Origin: UBA1847 sp942492205
Lineage (GTDB): Bacteria; Pseudomonadota; Gammaproteobacteria; Steroidobacterales; Woeseiaceae
NCBI GenBank assembly: GCA_942492205.1
Contig: CALODT010000001.1
Span: 434,001-498,000 of the forward strand
DNA length: 64,000 nucleotides
Reading direction: 5' to 3'
The notes below the pieces were generated by a model, which was given only the letters and a program-made list of their open reading frames with translations, was not told where the DNA came from and searched no databases. A program made the position numbers and the translations under genes. Numbering within the stretch: position 1 is the first letter of the stretch; every line of letters starts with the position of its first letter. Below, piece after piece: positions 60,332-64,000 of the stretch.

Positions 60332-61210
60332 TTATTCCGCGTTGTTAATGCCCCAGTCGTAATTCCGGAATTCGACCGTGTAGCCATCGGCACGCCCCAG
60401 GTCTTCCTGTAACGTGCCTTGCGCCAGGGTCGCCACGTAGTCAATCAGTCCTCGCTCGGACGGTCGCCCGTTGGCACGCAGATCGTTAATAAAGTCTTTT
60501 CGGAACCACTTGAAAATCGACGATAATGCGACGGTCTTGTCAACATGGTCGATGGAAATATTGTTTGGGTCATTAACAAACTCCTCAGCAGCCTGCGTCA
60601 TCAAGCGATCGAGGGCATCACCGGTGGGTAATTCCGAGCGAATGGCAGGGCAGCTCGCACTCGCGCAGTTCAGCACGAAATGAATACGCGCGTCTCTGTA
60701 GCGCGCCCGGATCTTGTCATTCTCGACATCGAACAGACTCAGGTACCTGCCGCCAAACGAAAAGCGCAGCTGATAGAAGAATCCCAGTCCTTTTACGGCT
60801 TCAATCCGTGCCTTGACGTCGGTAACGCTGGACAAGGGCCAGCGATCAAGGACGCTCTTGATGACGTAGGCGTTTTAGCCGTATATCCAGTAAGCGAGAC
60901 CGTCGTTTCGCTCGGGAAATCGTTCGGGTGCATTATCCGGGCTGAACCGGCTTACTGCGGCGAGGTACGTATTCAACGACGACATCGCCTCTTTGGATGC
61001 CTGCCATCGCTGATAGTCAACTTCGCCGTCGACGGTGACGTACTCGCGCAGCAGGCCCTCGAGAAGATGATGTGTGAAGCCACTCTCGGGGAAGTCGGCG
61101 GCAACCGGCGCGTCGACCGAGACCTTGCGCGGCCGATTGATCAGGAAGAAGCCGGCGACGATCGTCGCGAGCCCCAGCAGGACCCAAATTGCAATGGTTA
61201 ATTTCGTCAT
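60332..61210 (-). pseudogene. DUF547 protein gene split by an in-frame TAA
   Basis: Reading from ATG 61210, a signal anchor (LTIAIWVLLGLATIVAGFFL) and HHLLEGLLREYVTVDGEVDYQRW lead to LAYWIYG, then TAA at 60875-60877. The same frame resumes at once as NAYVIKSVLDRWPLSSVTD and carries the DUF547 core (RIHFVLNCASASCPAIRSELPTG) to 60332. Family members read YW-x-x-x-YNA at this spot, so a TAC or TAT tyrosine codon has become TAA. The intact protein would be about 292 residues. A shorter product could start inside the second half, but it would lack the N-terminal anchor. Confidence 0.85.
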
Positions 61211-61350
61211 AGCTAACTAAGACCGTTCGGCGGTGCCAGGTATTACGAGGTCATCAGAGAAACATCAGCCGTTCCTCAGGCGCCTTGAGCCGGTGGCGGT
61301 TAGTCTGACCGTCATGCCAATACCGTCTTTGCGAAGAAGAGGATGGAACC

Positions 61351-62031
61351 ATGAAACCGAGAACAAGATCCATAAGCGGCGCGCTGCTGATGCTGGTCAT
61401 CATACCGGCAATCGTCGGGCTGCTCGCGTGCATGCCGGTGCCCATTGGCGACCCGGAGCGAAGCCGGATCGACCCGGCGCTAAGCGGCGCCTGGGCGGGA
61501 TCAGACGACGAAGATTCCGCGGGAATCTGGGTTTTCGAGCCCTATGATAAGCGAACCTGGCTGCTGCTCTCGCTGGGTTTTACCGTGGCCGAGGACGAGG
61601 CCGCGACCGGCGATTACGACCTTACTTCAGACGCCGGGCTCAAACGATTCATCGCGAGTCACTCCGTAGCTGATGACATCGTCACCCCGCGAAACAAGAT
61701 CGGCCTCTACAAGGTCTGGCGAACCAGGCTCGGTGGCGAGTGGTTCATGACCTGGGAACCGAAGGGCGTGCTCGAGGGCGACGAGTTCACTCCGGAGGTG
61801 TGGTTCGTATTCAGAATCCGCCAGCCGGACGCGAATACAATCGAACTGACAATGCTGGGCGACAAGCTGTTCAAAGACGTCGAGGAGACCCGGCGTGCTT
61901 TCGAAAGGGTCGTGAAGAAGAATGCCAGGAATCCCGAGCTCTACACCGATGAAACATTGCGGTTAATACGCCTGGGCTCCGAGCACTTCGGATTTGTCGA
62001 AGATCTCGCGGCTGAGGTTATCGCAGAGTGA
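61351..62031 (+). CDS. Predicted lipoprotein, unknown function
   Basis: A 226-residue protein with a lipobox-like signal (GLLAC, Cys27) and a mature domain beginning LSGAWAGSDDEDSAGIWVFEPYDKRTWLLL, probably a lipocalin-like or small beta domain in its first half, with a charged helical C-terminus (VEETRRAFERVVKKNARNPELYTDETLRLI). It is followed by an Lgt-like gene 13 bases downstream. The function is not recognised. Confidence 0.7.
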   Translation: MKPRTRSISGALLMLVIIPAIVGLLACMPVPIGDPERSRIDPALSGAWAGSDDEDSAGIWVFEPYDKRTWLLLSLGFTVAEDEAATGDYDLTSDAGLKRFIASHSVADDIVTPRNKIGLYKVWRTRLGGEWFMTWEPKGVLEGDEFTPEVWFVFRIRQPDANTIELTMLGDKLFKDVEETRRAFERVVKKNARNPELYTDETLRLIRLGSEHFGFVEDLAAEVIAE

Positions 62032-62044
62032 TGCGGAAACGCTG

Positions 62045-62902
62045 ATGTATTCGCACTTCGATTCTTTCACCTGGGTTACGCCTTTCGGCCTGTTCTTCCT
62101 GGCAGCGATCATGGCCGCCTGGTGGCTCGCACGTCGCAACGCCGTGTCTACCGGCATCGACGGATCTCACGTGGATCTGCTGATTCCCGTCACAATCATT
62201 GTCGGCATTGCCGGCGGCGTAGCGTTGTCACTGCTTATGCCGATGGACCGACTGATCGCCGGTGAGATGATGCAGACCGAAGTACGCGTGCGCCTGTTCG
62301 GCATGCTGGCGGCGGGTGCCGTAGCGTTGTTTGCTTACAGCCGCAGGGTTGATCTGTCGTTTCGGCGCATGCTCGATGTCTTCGCATTACCGACGCTTGC
62401 CGGCTTGATGATTCACCGCGTCGGGTGTTTTCTCGCCGGCTGCTGCTGGGGCGACCTCGTCGCGAACGGGCATGGGACTGCTCTTACGCCGCAGATTCAG
62501 ACGCTGCCGGCTCTGCATGGACTGAGTACCGGCGTGCAGTTTCCACCGGGCAGCTTGCCGTTCGAACAGCACGTGACCTCGGGCCTGATTGAGCCGAATG
62601 CAGTCGCGTCGCTGCCCGTTTACCCGGTGCAGTTGTACGAGTCGGCTTTGCTTCTGTTGGTGCTGCTGGTGCTGTGGCGCTATCCGTGGAGACAACGGCC
62701 CACCGGCGTGCTCGCGGTGCTGACCGTCTCTTCCTATGCGTTGCTGCGATTTGTTGTCGAATACCTCCGCGCCGACGGTGCGATCGTCCTCGGTAATCTC
62801 ACTGTTACGCAACTGCAGTGCCTGTTTCTTTTCCTCAGCGTGGCGTTATTGCCGGGCATGCTACGGCAAGCGCGGACCGGGGGCAGCACGGTCACGACGT
62901 AA
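62045..62902 (+). CDS. Lgt-like prolipoprotein diacylglyceryl transferase family protein
   Basis: A 285-residue protein with about seven membrane helices and the Lgt-family motifs MIHRVGCFLAGCCWGD and SLPVYPVQLYESALLLLVL. Canonical Lgt has GRIGNFINGELWG at the first place; the CFLAGCCWG form belongs to a large side branch, so transferase activity is not certain. ATG 62045 is chosen over the upstream frame. It follows a lipoprotein gene at close range. A true housekeeping lgt, if any, is elsewhere. Confidence 0.75.
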   Translation: MYSHFDSFTWVTPFGLFFLAAIMAAWWLARRNAVSTGIDGSHVDLLIPVTIIVGIAGGVALSLLMPMDRLIAGEMMQTEVRVRLFGMLAAGAVALFAYSRRVDLSFRRMLDVFALPTLAGLMIHRVGCFLAGCCWGDLVANGHGTALTPQIQTLPALHGLSTGVQFPPGSLPFEQHVTSGLIEPNAVASLPVYPVQLYESALLLLVLLVLWRYPWRQRPTGVLAVLTVSSYALLRFVVEYLRADGAIVLGNLTVTQLQCLFLFLSVALLPGMLRQARTGGSTVTT

Positions 62903-62943
62903 AGGAACAAACGTCCGCAGCAATTTCGTCGTATTATTGCGGC

Positions 62944-63870
62944 ATGTCTGCCGTGATCGAAATCAAGAACCTGACCAAGACCTATGCGGGCGGCTTCCAG
63001 GCGCTGAAGGACGTAGATCTGTCAATCAACCGCGGTGAGATTTTTGCATTGCTCGGGCCGAACGGGGCTGGCAAGACGACGTTAATCAATATCGTCTGCG
63101 GCATCGTCAACAAGTCCGGAGGGACCGTGCTTGTCGATGGCCATGACATCGTCAATGACTTCCGCCTGGCGCGCGCCAAAATCGGCCTCGTGCCCCAGGA
63201 GCTGCCGGCAGAGAGCTTCGAAACAGTCTGGAACAGCTGCCACTTCAGTCGAGGCTTGTTCGGCAAACCCGCCGATCCCGCACACGTTGAGAAGGTCCTG
63301 CGGTCGCTGTCTCTGTGGGACAAGAAAGACACGATCGGCATGGCGCTTTCCGGCGGCATGAAGCGCCGCGCGCTCATCGCGAAGGCGCTCGCGCACGAGC
63401 CCGAGATCCTGTTTCTCGATGAGCCGACGGCGGGTGTCGACGTCGAACTTCGCATCGACATGTGGAATGTCGTCAAGGCGCTCCGGGAAGAGGGTGTCAC
63501 CGTCATCCTGACGACGCACTACATAGAAGAGGCCGAACAACTCGCGGACCGCGTCGGCGTTATCAACAACGGCGAGATCATCCTGGTCGAGGAGAAGGAC
63601 ACGCTGATGCGCGAGATGGGCAAGAAGCAGCTAACGCTGCATCTTTACGACCCGATAGATGCTGTTCCGGATTCACTGGGCTCTTATCAGCTCGAACTCA
63701 GCGCGGACCGTCAGTCGCTGACTTACAACTACGACACCAAGGGTGAGCACACCGGCATCACGGATCTCATCAGCGAGTTGCGGGATGTCGGTATCCGTTT
63801 CAATGACCTGCAAACGTCGCAAAGTTCGCTTGAGGACATTTTTGTCGACCTGGTGCATCAGAACCAATGA
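62944..63870 (+). CDS. ABC-2 type exporter ATPase
   Basis: A 308-residue ABC ATPase of the drug/polysaccharide exporter type (YadG-like): Walker A GPNGAGKT, Q-loop GLVPQE, signature LSGGMKRR, Walker B ILFLDEPTAGVD and the switch His in TTHYIEEAE. The C-terminal extension (LELSADRQSL... DIFVDLV) is usual for ABC-2 partners. ATG 62944; its stop overlaps the permease start on ATGA. It powers an inner-membrane exporter of unknown cargo. Confidence 0.92.
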   Translation: MSAVIEIKNLTKTYAGGFQALKDVDLSINRGEIFALLGPNGAGKTTLINIVCGIVNKSGGTVLVDGHDIVNDFRLARAKIGLVPQELPAESFETVWNSCHFSRGLFGKPADPAHVEKVLRSLSLWDKKDTIGMALSGGMKRRALIAKALAHEPEILFLDEPTAGVDVELRIDMWNVVKALREEGVTVILTTHYIEEAEQLADRVGVINNGEIILVEEKDTLMREMGKKQLTLHLYDPIDAVPDSLGSYQLELSADRQSLTYNYDTKGEHTGITDLISELRDVGIRFNDLQTSQSSLEDIFVDLVHQNQ

Positions 63871-64000
63871 ATTTCCACGCCGTAAAAGCCATCTACCGCT
63901 ACGAAATGGCTCGAATGTTCAGAACGGTGGTGCAGAGTATCGTTGCGCCGGTACTGTCGACGTCGCTGTATTTCGTGATATTCGGATCCGCCATCGGCTC
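63867..64000 (+). CDS. ABC-2 type exporter permease (3' partial)
   Basis: The frame opens with MNFHAVKAIYRYEMARMFRT and a first hydrophobic helix (IVAPVLSTSLYFVIFGSAIG) in the YadH-like pattern, and is cut by the window end. Its ATG overlaps the ATPase stop by four bases, making one coupled operon. Confidence 0.9.
   Translation, partial: MNFHAVKAIYRYEMARMFRTVVQSIVAPVLSTSLYFVIFGSAIG

Noticed and set aside
60875..60877. TAA read as a sense codon (recoding) to explain two split genes
   Set aside because: Many intact genes here end in TAA (aceA, the sulfotransferase and others), so reassignment is not plausible; mutation or sequence error is simpler.
1..64000. CRISPR array, prophage or rRNA operon
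   Set aside because: No regularly spaced repeats, phage structural genes or conserved rRNA segments were seen on either strand.

Overview
The window reads as about 64 kb of a free-living, heterotrophic, probably marine gammaproteobacterium. Support: high GC and dense coding, two large TonB-dependent receptors, many secreted lipoproteins and peptidases, a glyoxylate shunt and several uptake and catabolic loci. Some protein styles recall the Woeseiaceae and related deep-branching Gammaproteobacteria, but that placement is inference. No rRNA, tRNA or CRISPR array was recognised.

Layout. 0-4.8 kb: a + strand catabolic cluster (GcvT/DmdA-like methyltransferase, ADP-forming acyl-CoA synthetase, TIM-barrel isomerase-like protein, MOSC protein). 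4.8-7.8 kb: one lipoprotein gene encoding two complete amidohydrolases in tandem. 8-14 kb: Gdx exporter, HAD phosphatase, membrane diguanylate cyclase, and a divergent oxidoreductase/Rieske oxygenase pair whose start codons abut. 14-19.5 kb: TPR-sulfotransferase, a perfect 27-bp inverted repeat, an Asp/Asn hydroxylase-like protein and a TonB-dependent receptor. 19.5-26.8 kb: metabolic genes ending in a split Blh-type sulfur module (MBL hydrolase plus DUF442). 26.9-34.6 kb: an XRE/short-chain-acyl type regulator divergent from aceA-glcB-modABC; three TGTGAAATT repeats at exact 14-bp steps lie between them. 34.7-35.9 kb: SstT.

36.1-42.2 kb looks accessory: visibly more AT-rich, with an S9 peptidase, a VOC protein, a defective IS1111/IS110 element, a HicBA-like pair whose toxin gene carries a nonsense codon, and small unknown proteins. 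42.7-47.7 kb returns to ordinary genes (RhlE helicase, CMD protein, YraQ-type permease, Asp/Glu racemase-like, D-cysteine desulfhydrase-like).

47.8-55.9 kb is the most coherent putative system: a TonB-dependent receptor, a TetR regulator, and a tightly overlapped operon of acyl-CoA ligase, alpha/beta hydrolase, PHB-depolymerase-like lipoprotein and Na+/solute symporter. Matching operator palindromes sit before both the receptor and the regulator/operon. It looks like an outer-membrane-to-CoA utilisation locus for an ester or acyl substrate.

56-64 kb: a second S9 peptidase, a lipase-DUF427 pair divergent from marR across two matching operators, a DUF547 gene split by an in-frame TAA, an Lgt-like membrane protein beside a lipoprotein, and an ABC exporter cut by the window end.
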